Assembly: GCF_016595435.1 (NCBI RefSeq) | Contig: NZ_JAENIJ010000004.1 | Coordinates: 1-64,000 of the forward strand | Length of the DNA: 64,000 nt | DNA from: Luteolibacter pohnpeiensis | Lineage (GTDB): Bacteria > Verrucomicrobiota > Verrucomicrobiia > Verrucomicrobiales > Akkermansiaceae | Direction of reading: 5' to 3' | Shown: positions 44,148-54,760 of the stretch, piece after piece | Layout of the letters: each line of letters opens with the position of its first letter | How positions within the stretch are numbered: the stretch's first letter is position 1 | Program-made: the position numbers and the translations under genes | The notes under the pieces: generated by a model | Database searches by the model: none | Seen by the model: the letters and a program-made list of their open reading frames with translations, nothing else | What the model was told of the DNA's origin: nothing

Positions 44148-44738
44148 ATGAACCAAGCCTTCCAATACCAGCGGCTCGTCCTCGGCTACCACGGCTGCGA
44201 CAAGGCCGTGGCCGACAGAGTCTTGATGGGTGACGACACCTTAAAGAAAAGCGAGAAGAGCTACGACTGGCTTGGCAGCGGCATCTACTTCTGGGAGCAC
44301 GGACCGGAGCGCGCCTTTGAGTGGGCTGAAGAGCAAATGAAGCGGGCTAAAAAAATAAAGACCCCGGCGGTTCTGGGGGCTGTGATCCATCTGGGCAACT
44401 GCTTCGATATGATGGACATACATTCCACCCGCGTACTTGCTGAAGCATTCCCGCGATTTAAACGCACCTATGCAGAAATCGGAGAAGTCCTCCCCGAGAA
44501 CACTCCAATAGGAATGGGCGATTCCGACCTACTGCTTAGGCGCCTGGACTGCTCGATGATCAACTGGCTAACAGAAGAATTTGACGCTGACCCGCATTTT
44601 CCAAGATACGATTCCGTGCGCGGTGTATTCCAAGAAGCGGATCCCGCATTCGAGGGATCTTCCATTCGCAAGAAATCCCATATTCAACTCGCAATCCGTA
44701 ATCCGGCTTGCATCATCGGTTACTTCCGGCCACTTTGA
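44148..44738 (+). CDS. PARP-like ADP-ribosyltransferase candidate
   Basis: A 196-residue cytosolic protein. The N-terminal half has the PARP/diphtheria-toxin-fold pattern: LGYHGCDKAVADRVL (His15-Gly16), then YDWLGSGIYFWEHGPERAFEWAEEQM, matching the HG...GxGIYF...sA.Y scheme with Tyr47 as second NAD contact. The C-terminal part (RGVFQEADPAFEGSSIRKKSHIQLAIRN, CIIGYFRP) is conserved in an unnamed bacterial family to which I believe it belongs. The catalytic glutamate is not assigned. It would modify a host or invader macromolecule with ADP-ribose, as in DarT- or DUF3990-like toxins. Small ORFs lie 13 bases upstream and five bases downstream. Confidence 0.65.
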   Translation: MNQAFQYQRLVLGYHGCDKAVADRVLMGDDTLKKSEKSYDWLGSGIYFWEHGPERAFEWAEEQMKRAKKIKTPAVLGAVIHLGNCFDMMDIHSTRVLAEAFPRFKRTYAEIGEVLPENTPIGMGDSDLLLRRLDCSMINWLTEEFDADPHFPRYDSVRGVFQEADPAFEGSSIRKKSHIQLAIRNPACIIGYFRPL

Positions 44739-44743
44739 TTGCC

Positions 44744-44947
44744 GTGAGCAAAACCACATCCGTCCCTTATTCCTTCTTGGGCACCTCTCCGGTAGAGGCT
44801 GCTTGGGAGCGTTTTAAAAAACGCCTGGATACCATGACCAAGGAAGAGAAGCTTCAGACATTCGTCGATGCCGGTATTCTCACTAAAAAAGGCAATCCAA
44901 CAAAGCCCTACAAAGGCGTCTTCGTAAAAGCGAAGGCAACCAAGTAG
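44744..44947 (+). CDS. small basic protein, possible partner of the PARP-like enzyme
   Basis: A 67-residue protein from GTG 44744, five bases after the PARP-like gene stop. Its sequence (PYSFLGTSPVEAAWERFKKRLDTMTKEEKLQTFVDAGILTKKGNPTKPYKGVFVKAKATK) is amphipathic and Lys-rich. A conserved-looking motif, TKEEKLQTFVDAGILTKKGNPTKPY, recalls small proteins found beside toxin genes. Tight spacing argues for a two-gene unit, with this as antitoxin or accessory protein; the biochemical role is unknown. A GACTCG-CAAAT-CGAGTC hairpin lies just after the stop (44955-44971). Confidence 0.55.
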   Translation: MSKTTSVPYSFLGTSPVEAAWERFKKRLDTMTKEEKLQTFVDAGILTKKGNPTKPYKGVFVKAKATK

Positions 44948-45131
44948 ACTGGAAGACTCGCAAATCGAGTCGTCCCCTCAAATATAAAATTTGGCGCACT
45001 CAGGCGTCTTGGCAGTCTCAAGCTCAACCAGCATAAGTCTTCCACTTCTCACTCGGCACTGGAGTGCAGCGACCCACTTTCCCCAACAAGCTTCTGGCAG
45101 GCCCCCGCCCCCCATGCTATAGGTCAGGCCA

Positions 45132-47969
<2,838 letters not shown>

Positions 47970-47994
47970 TAAAAAATGCCTTTATCCCCCTCCT

Positions 47995-48041
47995 CGCCCG
48001 CCATGTCCTTCGCAAAACGACATTGGCGGGCGATTCTTTTT
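47995..48041 (+). terminator. strong hairpin plus T tract overlapping the next start codon
   Basis: CGCCCGCCATGTC pairs with GACATTGGCGGGCG (one bulge), followed by ATTCTTTTT. It looks like the acnA terminator, but the ATG at 48003 lies within its left arm, so it could also control translation of the hydrolase gene. Confidence 0.65.
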
Positions 48042-49004
48042 GTGGCGATCGCAACGATAGGCGTGGCAAGTCTCGGCAGCTTTTATGCCTTGGCATCGCA
48101 GCTGGCGCACCCACCGAGGCGTGCACTGCAACCCTACCATCAGGAATTCCTCCATCATCCGGATCAGCATGGGCTCCGCATCGACTCATTCACCGCGAGC
48201 GACGGCACGCCGGTATTGGTATGCTCACCCGATCCCGATCACCCGCCCGGAAAACGTGGGAAAGCGTTGCGCGCGCAGTTCGCAGCAGAAGGCGTCGAGA
48301 TTCCCGCAGCAGGAAAATGCGTGGGGAACCTGGTATTGCTGCACGGTCGGAAAGGACGAAAGGAAGACTTTCTCCCCATCGCCGAGAGGCTTTGTGCCGT
48401 CGGATTTCGCTGCATTCTTCCGGATCTCCCAGGCCACGGCGACAATCCTACCAAGGATGTTACCTTCGGCATCCAGGAAGCCGCGATTCCGCAGCTCGTG
48501 TTGGCAGAATCCGCGGAACGCTATCAATTCGATGAGGAACCTGTCGGTCTACTCGGCATGTCCATGGGTGGCTCGGTAGCGGTTCACGCCGCCGTTCTAC
48601 ACGATGCTCCCTGGCGGACCTTGGTGATCATTTCCAGCTTCGATGCGCTCGCGCCGACGGTGGAGAAGCAGGTCGCCCATCGTCTCGGCAATTCCATCGG
48701 CAAACTTTGTCTGCAAGGCGTCGCCCCAATTTACGAATTCCAAACTGGAGTTCCACTGGACTCGATCCAGCCAGCCGCCCTGGCTGCCAATCTTCATCTC
48801 CCAACACTCATCGCTCACGGCGCCGCCGACAACGTCATCCCCATCGACTCCGGAAGGCGGCTGTTTGACAGCTTACCGGAATCGCCGGAAAAGACTTGGA
48901 TCGAAATTCCAGACGCAGGACACGATAACGTGCTAATCACCGACTTTCCCATCTATCACGCCATTGCCCGCTGGATGCTCAACCGCGTCCCGTTCAAGCA
49001 ATAA
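48003..49004 (+). CDS. membrane-anchored alpha/beta hydrolase
   Basis: A 333-residue protein from ATG 48003 (an ATG at 47976 would add nine residues). The N-terminal helix AILFVAIATIGVASLGSFYALAS is an uncleaved anchor or signal. The hydrolase core follows: NLVLLHGRKGRKEDFLPIA, DLPGHG, nucleophile elbow LGMSMGGS (Ser187), Asp276 in AHGAADNVIP, and His307 in PDAGHDNV. The triad is complete; the family resembles periplasmic or secreted serine esterases and acyl-peptide hydrolases. Substrate unknown. The start codon lies inside a strong hairpin after acnA. There is no ribosome site. Confidence 0.78.
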   Translation: MSFAKRHWRAILFVAIATIGVASLGSFYALASQLAHPPRRALQPYHQEFLHHPDQHGLRIDSFTASDGTPVLVCSPDPDHPPGKRGKALRAQFAAEGVEIPAAGKCVGNLVLLHGRKGRKEDFLPIAERLCAVGFRCILPDLPGHGDNPTKDVTFGIQEAAIPQLVLAESAERYQFDEEPVGLLGMSMGGSVAVHAAVLHDAPWRTLVIISSFDALAPTVEKQVAHRLGNSIGKLCLQGVAPIYEFQTGVPLDSIQPAALAANLHLPTLIAHGAADNVIPIDSGRRLFDSLPESPEKTWIEIPDAGHDNVLITDFPIYHAIARWMLNRVPFKQ

Positions 49005-49014
49005 TAGCGAGATC

Positions 49015-49481
49015 TCAGTTCCGATGATTCTGTTCGATCAAACGGCGAATGGTTTTCGAGTCGCGCCGATTCGTCATCACATAAAACAACCGAATCAATA
49101 AGGCAAAGCTGAGAGAACCCACAACGATTCCTCCGGGAATCCAGGGGCTATCCTGACATAGCTGATAAAATCCATGCAACAGCCTACCCAATCGATGATT
49201 CTCAGTGCTGGACCATATTTCCCCACCTTGTGTGTTATGCACCATCTCAAAGGAGGTGGGTCCAACAGCCATTTCACCAAGCAAATCGCCAGAACGGCAA
49301 AGCCTACGACGATTCCACTTTGGGCAAGTGCTCCACCGCTACACTTGCCCTTTTGGGCCTGAGATTTCGCCACGAAACCACACACCACACCCAAAATGGC
49401 ATACGGCGCTGATGCCAGTGCTCCCAGGCACGAGAACGCCAACGCAGCGATCGCCAATGGTGAAATTTCCTTTTGAGCCAT
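49015..49481 (-). pseudogene. DUF4190-like membrane protein, probably frameshifted
   Basis: From ATG 49481 (MAQKEISPLAIAALAFSCLG) the protein shows the DUF4190 pattern: a helix, GVVCGFVAKSQAQKGKCSGGALAQSGIVVGFAVLAICLVKWLL. The frame then continues to 49095 with an unconvincing tail. In another frame, open from about 49284 to 49015, the sequence gives a linker and a further membrane helix (IPGGIVVGSLSFALLIRLFYVM) with a charged end TNRRDSKTIRRLIEQNHRN. The simplest reading is one protein of about 155 residues with a one-base indel between about 49095 and 49290. Alternatively, the first frame is the genuine protein. The function of DUF4190 proteins is unknown. Confidence 0.5.
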
Positions 49482-49703
49482 TCCCAAATCCAACAAAATC
49501 CCGATCGAAACACAACTCAAAACCTTAAAACTCACTAATAATCAGATTCCTTGAAATCGTAGAAAGTATCGCCACGCTCAAGATTTTGCTTTGACGCGGA
49601 AAGTGAGCAGCGTTGGCAAAAGTCGGCCCAGCGAGACTTCGGAAAGATATGTCCCCCACAGGTTGCAACTCTGAACATTGACCAATTATCACTCCCGGAA
49701 TAG

Positions 49704-50681
49704 ATGGAAGGAAAGATGATAGGAACCGATCAAGAAGAAATCCGCTTGGAATACGATACCCCACAGTTTCTTCATGCGCTATTCGCGGATGATTTCAGAA
49801 ACCTTGGCTATCTTGAGACCCAACTTGGCGTGCGCGCGGTGACACGTGAGGGATGGATTACCTTTTCCGGCTCCCCTGAAGGGCTTCAACGCACGAAAAA
49901 TGTTTTTACGGATCTGGAAACGACCCTGCGTAGCGGTCGCCAGATCGATCAACGCGACTTCCGCCATGCCGTCGACTCCGCGGCTCAAGGATCGGATGTC
50001 GGACTGGCCCAACTCGCAGGCGTGCGCCTGGTGGGCTCGCGTGGCCGCAAGCCGGTGATTCCACGAACCCCGAATCAGTTGGAGTATGTCCGCGCGATCG
50101 AGACGAATGATGTGATTTTCGGACTTGGCCCTGCTGGCACCGGGAAAACCTATCTGGCAATGGCGATGGCGTTGACCATGTTGAAGCGGAAAACGATTTT
50201 ACGCATCATCTTAACCCGTCCTGCAGTCGAGGCGGGTGAGGCGCTCGGTTTCCTCCCGGGTGATCTGAAGGAAAAAGTCGCTCCTTATCTGCGGCCACTT
50301 TACGATGCCATCCACGATATGTTGGACCCTGAAGAGGCCCAGCGCTACATGGAGGATGGCACCATCGAAATCGCGCCCTTGGCGTTCATGCGGGGCCGCA
50401 CCCTCTCCCGCTCCTTTGTGATTCTCGACGAGGCGCAAAATACCACCCGCGAGCAGATGTTCATGACCTTGACTCGCCTGGGTGAAGAATCGCGCATGGT
50501 GGTGACAGGCGACAGTTCACAGGTCGACTTGAAACCTGGTGTCCGCTCCGGCTTGTCCGAAGCGGTTCACGCGCTGCAAGGCATTGAAGGCATTGCCTTT
50601 CAGAATTTCAGGAAGACCGATATCGTCCGCCACCCGGTGGTCGGGCGGATTGTTGAAGCTTACGAACGATACCGGGAATAA
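49704..50681 (+). CDS. phoH: PhoH-family ATPase
   Basis: A 325-residue protein. The N-terminal ~110 residues form the PhoH-like RNA-binding extension (FRNLGYLETQLGVRAVTREGWITFSGSPEG). The ATPase core has Walker A GLGPAGTGKTYLAMA, the conserved RPAVEAGEALGFLPGDLKEKVAPYLRPLYDA, Walker B SFVILDEAQNTT, and VTGDSSQVDLKPGVRSGL. PhoH proteins are putative ATP-dependent RNA-processing enzymes, often acting with YbeY and an HD hydrolase, neither of which is adjacent. ATG 49716, after GGAAGGAAAG, would shorten it by four residues and is an equally good start. Confidence 0.92.
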   Translation: MEGKMIGTDQEEIRLEYDTPQFLHALFADDFRNLGYLETQLGVRAVTREGWITFSGSPEGLQRTKNVFTDLETTLRSGRQIDQRDFRHAVDSAAQGSDVGLAQLAGVRLVGSRGRKPVIPRTPNQLEYVRAIETNDVIFGLGPAGTGKTYLAMAMALTMLKRKTILRIILTRPAVEAGEALGFLPGDLKEKVAPYLRPLYDAIHDMLDPEEAQRYMEDGTIEIAPLAFMRGRTLSRSFVILDEAQNTTREQMFMTLTRLGEESRMVVTGDSSQVDLKPGVRSGLSEAVHALQGIEGIAFQNFRKTDIVRHPVVGRIVEAYERYRE

Positions 50682-50692
50682 CCTGAAGCCGC

Positions 50693-51316
50693 TTATTCGC
50701 CTTCTTTTGGCTCATCATCGATTCCAGGTGGCAATGGCACAGGCTCACTCGTGGTGGTGGGCGGAGTGGTTACTGCCGGTGGAGTCGCTGGTGCAGCTGG
50801 AGTTTCGGGATCGATGATCGTCGGAATCGCACCATCTGGAGGCAAATTCGATTCATCGAAAGCCGGCACATTGGCATTTGGGTCTACCGCGCCATTCGGT
50901 GGTGGGTAGACTTGATAGATTCCCGGATTATCCAAAGTTTGGTTCGGGTCAGGCAGGGCATTTGGATCAGTGACCATGACGGCAGGCACGTAGCCAACCT
51001 CACCGCTATCCAGTTCCGCCTTGATGTAGCTGGCATCGCTCGACACCACTTTCATGCGGGTGCCCTTGGTCAGGAGTTTGTCGGCCTCAGCATTCCCGTC
51101 CGGTCTTGATTTGAAGAAGACCGTGTTGTCCATGGCAGCATTGACGAATTGCCCAGCTTTGAATGACGACGTCGGTGCCGTAGTCGTATTCTGCGAAAAA
51201 TTGCCCCCAGGAGGTGCCAACGGATCAAAACCGCTGCTGTTGATGGGCGCATTCAGGGAATCACATGCGCTCAGGCAAAGCGCGGCGGAAGCGGACAAGA
51301 CCGGGAAAAGCTTCAT
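50693..51316 (-). CDS. SH3-domain lipoprotein with Pro-rich tail
   Basis: A 207-residue protein. The lipoprotein signal ends LCLSAC (Cys18). After a short linker, residues about 55-115 form a bacterial SH3-like domain (FVNAAMDNTVFFKSRPDGNAEADKLLTKGTRMKVVSSDASYIKAELDSGEVGYVPAVMV). The last 80 residues are very Pro/Thr/Asp-rich (PETPAAPATPPAVTTPPTTTSEP), typical of an envelope-spanning linker. It is likely attached to the outer or inner membrane and contacts peptidoglycan or a protein partner. It is convergent with phoH, 11 bases apart. Confidence 0.75.
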   Translation of the reverse strand: MKLFPVLSASAALCLSACDSLNAPINSSGFDPLAPPGGNFSQNTTTAPTSSFKAGQFVNAAMDNTVFFKSRPDGNAEADKLLTKGTRMKVVSSDASYIKAELDSGEVGYVPAVMVTDPNALPDPNQTLDNPGIYQVYPPPNGAVDPNANVPAFDESNLPPDGAIPTIIDPETPAAPATPPAVTTPPTTTSEPVPLPPGIDDEPKEGE

Positions 51317-51407
51317 AACTTAGAGGCACGATGACACGCCCGGGAAGACCGGTCAACGCCATTCAACATTCCATTGCCTGCCAGCCACTGCCAGCAGGCT
51401 GTGGAAT

Positions 51408-51749
51408 TCAGGACTGGCGGATGATGTTGTTCTTCTCGTCCAACAGGATTCGTTTCGGCAAAATCGGCGTTTCGGAAAGTCCGAATGCCATGATGGCAAC
51501 CCGTTCACCTTTCTTGATGCGATGCGCGGCACCACCGTTGATGATGATATCGCCGGTTCCTGCAGGACCTTCCTGAACGTAGGTTTCCAGGCGATTTCCG
51601 GAGGTGATCGAGGCGACGAGCACCTTCTCACCCGCCCAAAGTCCGGCGGCATTCATCAAATCCGCAGGAATTTCGATACTGCCCTCATATTCGATGTCCG
51701 CCGAGGTGATCATCGCGCGGTGCATCTTGGACTTCAACAGTTGGTGCAA
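51408..51749 (-). CDS. panD: aspartate 1-decarboxylase precursor PanD
   Basis: A 113-residue pyruvoyl enzyme precursor, starting at ATG 51749 (MLHQLLKSKMHRAMITSADIEYEGS). Self-cleavage falls between Gly24 and Ser25 in YEGS, as in the Escherichia coli enzyme. Also visible are Lys9, Arg55-region NRLETY, and the NGGAAHRIKKGERVAIMAFG block. It makes beta-alanine from aspartate for pantothenate/CoA. This contrasts with the beta-alanine-consuming operon at 13-19 kb. In-frame codons upstream of 51749 are not conserved. No panB/panC neighbour. Confidence 0.95.
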   Translation of the reverse strand: MHQLLKSKMHRAMITSADIEYEGSIEIPADLMNAAGLWAGEKVLVASITSGNRLETYVQEGPAGTGDIIINGGAAHRIKKGERVAIMAFGLSETPILPKRILLDEKNNIIRQS

Positions 51750-51816
51750 CATGCGCGGAGCGAACTCACGGTCCGCCGTCTCCGTCAAGCGGCAAGAATC
51801 AAAATCCTCCGGACTT

Positions 51817-52755
51817 TCACTCCTCCAGCCGCACCACCCGCCAAAAACGCTTCAATGCGCCATCGCGCGGAACCAACATCGTTGTCAAACCGCTCGCCGT
51901 TTCCCCATTCACGGTCGCGACAGCAATCCACTCATCCCCTGCCGTCCCCAAATCATCGGATCTCTCAATCCGATACGAACTCCCCGGATTGCTCTCCCAT
52001 TTCAATGAAAAGTCCGCCCCCGCCAGCTCTGCTTGGCTGATTCGGAACTCGCCATCATTTTGATGAATCACCCCGATCGCCTCCAAATCAAAGCCACCGG
52101 AACCGGTCGTTGGAGTTGGATCGTAAATCGGGCGGCCATCCGAATCGGTCGTGCCTCCGTCACCGATGATGTCCACGATGCGAACGAAGCGGATGTGATT
52201 TTTGTCCAGAACCTCGCTGTCCGGCAGCTTGCTCAAGTCGAAGGGGGTGCCAAAACCCAGTCGATATTTTCCGGCAAATCCATCAATCTCCGTGGGATCG
52301 ATTCCGGTGATGCTGAATGGGCCAACGGCACTTGCGGTGAGCGAGGCGGTTGGAAATCGAACAAAGTCCACCCCATTGCTGGAAACCTCGACAAAGCCCA
52401 ACTCCAGGAAGTTATTGCTGAAGCCGTTTTCGAAAACCGCGAAATCCGCGCCATCGCCATCACAGATCGGATTTGGAAAATACAGAGTGATCGAGCCACC
52501 ATTTCCCAAACAAACGATGTCATAGGCATCTCCTGTTGCAGCGCCCCAAGCCTTCTCCGGCGTCTTCCAGGTGCTATCCACATCGGTCCCGTATTGCGGC
52601 TGCCAGTTACCGCACGCCCAAGCGACAAACCGCGAATCACTGAGACTGATCGCCTCGGTCCCCTCCACTCCTGCTGCCGGCGCGTAAGGACCTGCCGCCG
52701 CTGCTGACGTAGCGAGTAAACCGAACAAGCCGATGATTTTCAGAAATTGCTTCAT
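51817..52755 (-). CDS. secreted partner protein of the B12 receptor operon
   Basis: A 312-residue exported protein from ATG 52755, one base after the stop of the receptor gene. The signal peptide MKQFLKIIGLFGLLATSAAAA is followed by a conserved domain (PYAPAAGVEGTEAISLSDSRFVAWACGNWQPQYGTDVD, YDIVCLGNGGSITLYFPNPICDGDGADFAVFENGF, FVEVSSNGVDFVRFP). Proteins with this domain are known to me only as 'cell surface protein', encoded beside TonB-dependent cobalamin receptors and DUF4465 proteins. The C-terminus has the verrucomicrobial YRIERSDDLGT...RFWRVVRLEE module. Likely a periplasmic or surface cobalamin-binding accessory, by context. Confidence 0.7.
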   Translation of the reverse strand: MKQFLKIIGLFGLLATSAAAAGPYAPAAGVEGTEAISLSDSRFVAWACGNWQPQYGTDVDSTWKTPEKAWGAATGDAYDIVCLGNGGSITLYFPNPICDGDGADFAVFENGFSNNFLELGFVEVSSNGVDFVRFPTASLTASAVGPFSITGIDPTEIDGFAGKYRLGFGTPFDLSKLPDSEVLDKNHIRFVRIVDIIGDGGTTDSDGRPIYDPTPTTGSGGFDLEAIGVIHQNDGEFRISQAELAGADFSLKWESNPGSSYRIERSDDLGTAGDEWIAVATVNGETASGLTTMLVPRDGALKRFWRVVRLEE

Positions 52756-52756
52756 G

Positions 52757-54745
52757 TTAGAAATCTTTCCGCAACCCGATGAGAAACTGCCGTCCAGCAC
52801 CAGGATACCACTGACCGCTGTATTTGATGGTGGCATAGTGTTCATCAAAAACATTGTTGATCCGCGCGTAAATCGAAAGCCCGGGCCGGGGCGTGAAATT
52901 CAGCAGGGCATTGACCAACTGATAGCCGGGCAACTTTTCCTGGGTATTCGAAAAATCATTCCCTTCATACGCAGACCCCACCCACTGGTATTCGGATTGA
53001 AATCGGAGTTTCTCGTGAAGCTGCCAGGATAAGGTTCCGCTCAATTCGTGATGGGGCACCAGGTAGACATCCTTTCCGGCATATTCGCCATCGGTATATT
53101 CCGCCTGGAGCCAGGTATAACGAAGGTCCGCATCCCAAATTCGCCCGTGATACCCGGTGCTTGCTTCGATCCCGTATCGTCGCGTGTCGGCCAGGTTCAC
53201 GTTGAGGTTCTGCAAATAATCATAGGCAATCTCACCCTGCATCCACTGCGCAAAACCATTCAATCGCCAGGTCCATTCCCCCGGTGAGTATTCCACTCCC
53301 AATTCAAGATTGTGTCCTTTTTCCGCTGTTAGATTCGCATTGAAAGGCACGCTCAGCGGATAGCCTTGGTAGGATGCGATCTCATCCGTGGATGGCAGCC
53401 GGTAAAACCGATCGTATCGGAGCCAAGCGGATACATCCTCGCGCGCATCCCATCGCAGGCCGATCTGGAAAGCCGCGTTTTGCTCCTGGCTTTGCTGTGA
53501 AAAATTCAACTCCGGATCATCCGGATAGCGATCATTCACTGCTTTCGCATCCACCTTTGAATGCTCCCATCTGGCTCCCGTGCTCAAGTGCCAATCGTCC
53601 GCCCATTTCCAATCCACTGATGAAAACACACCAATGATCGCCCGATCCAACTTTGCTGACCCGATACGGTTCTGCCGTGAGATTTCTGCAAATTGATCCA
53701 GATCCAAGGAATCGTAGCGCATGCTCAATCCAGCCGCGGATTCCCAATTTCCATTTCGATGACTCACCTGAGGTACGAGAGTCACCGTATTCATCAGATT
53801 GTCCGTGTGAGATCCCGGGCCGAAATTCCACGACAAGTCTCGATGTGTCCACGCAAGTGGGACTTCAAAGTCCGCCCCGCCGAATCCGCCTAATTTCAGT
53901 GTTCCATCAAATCGACGAGTGGTCTCCTCGGAAAAATACTGATCGCCGTAGCCACTTTGCTCGTAAATCGACTGCCGCGGATCATTCCGATAAGCCTCCT
54001 CACCCAAGGGGCCAGGAAACTCGGTGTATTCATCCGTCCAGGCGAAACCTGCTGTTAGATTCGCGCTGGGTGTCAGATCCTTATCCCAACGGATCGAAGC
54101 CGAATCCAATTCACTCGCCGAGTGATCCCTCCAACCAGCGGTATCGTTGCGTTCCAGATTCAACGAAAGCCCATTGCCGTCGATCCGCTTGGAATAGCCA
54201 GCACGCGATAAAAAGGCATCGTCACTTCCGCCCGCGGATTCCAGATAACCTGCCGCTTCTGCGCCCGCGCGCTTGGTGACGAGATTGATCACGCCTCCCA
54301 CCGCATTGTCGCCGAATTTCGCAGTCTGGGCACCGCGCAGGATTTCCACCCGATCCAATTGGGAAATGGGAATTTCCAACAACGACGATGCCGCCATGTC
54401 GGCGCGGTTGAGCGGTCTGCCATTGACGAGAACCAATACCCTGGACGCCGAGTTTTCCCCAAATCCACGCAAGTGAATCTCGCCGCCTGATAAGTTTCCC
54501 GTCGATGACGTGATCCGCACACCGCCACGTGCGACCAGTAGATCCGCGACCGATCTGGAGCCTGACTGTTCGATTTCCGATCGATGGATGACCGTAGCGC
54601 TGCCAGCGAAATCCGGCGGCAATACCGAATCCCTAACAGCCTCCACCACCAGATCCGGCAGTTGCTCGGTTTCCTCCGCCATCGCAATCGCGAAGAAAAA
54701 TCCCAACAACCCGATGATCCGGCCGATTTGGAAACGCCCATCCAT
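52757..54745 (-). CDS. TonB-dependent outer-membrane receptor, BtuB-like
   Basis: A 662-residue receptor from ATG 54745 (TTG 54757 is an alternative). After the signal peptide come a TonB box region (LPDLVVEAVRDS) and a plug domain (ADLLVARGGVRITSSTGNLSGGEIHLRGFGENSASRVLVLVNGRPLNRADMAASSLLEIPISQLDRVEILRGAQTAKFGDNAVGGVINLVTKR). A 22-strand barrel ends with ...GAGRQFLIGLRKDF, an aromatic C-terminus. The plug resembles BtuB-type vitamin B12 receptors. The cobalamin riboswitch upstream of the operon supports cobalamin as substrate. It is tightly packed between the DUF4465 gene and the secreted partner gene. Confidence 0.88.
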   Translation of the reverse strand: MDGRFQIGRIIGLLGFFFAIAMAEETEQLPDLVVEAVRDSVLPPDFAGSATVIHRSEIEQSGSRSVADLLVARGGVRITSSTGNLSGGEIHLRGFGENSASRVLVLVNGRPLNRADMAASSLLEIPISQLDRVEILRGAQTAKFGDNAVGGVINLVTKRAGAEAAGYLESAGGSDDAFLSRAGYSKRIDGNGLSLNLERNDTAGWRDHSASELDSASIRWDKDLTPSANLTAGFAWTDEYTEFPGPLGEEAYRNDPRQSIYEQSGYGDQYFSEETTRRFDGTLKLGGFGGADFEVPLAWTHRDLSWNFGPGSHTDNLMNTVTLVPQVSHRNGNWESAAGLSMRYDSLDLDQFAEISRQNRIGSAKLDRAIIGVFSSVDWKWADDWHLSTGARWEHSKVDAKAVNDRYPDDPELNFSQQSQEQNAAFQIGLRWDAREDVSAWLRYDRFYRLPSTDEIASYQGYPLSVPFNANLTAEKGHNLELGVEYSPGEWTWRLNGFAQWMQGEIAYDYLQNLNVNLADTRRYGIEASTGYHGRIWDADLRYTWLQAEYTDGEYAGKDVYLVPHHELSGTLSWQLHEKLRFQSEYQWVGSAYEGNDFSNTQEKLPGYQLVNALLNFTPRPGLSIYARINNVFDEHYATIKYSGQWYPGAGRQFLIGLRKDF

Positions 54746-54760
54746 CGCCTGGATCAAGGA

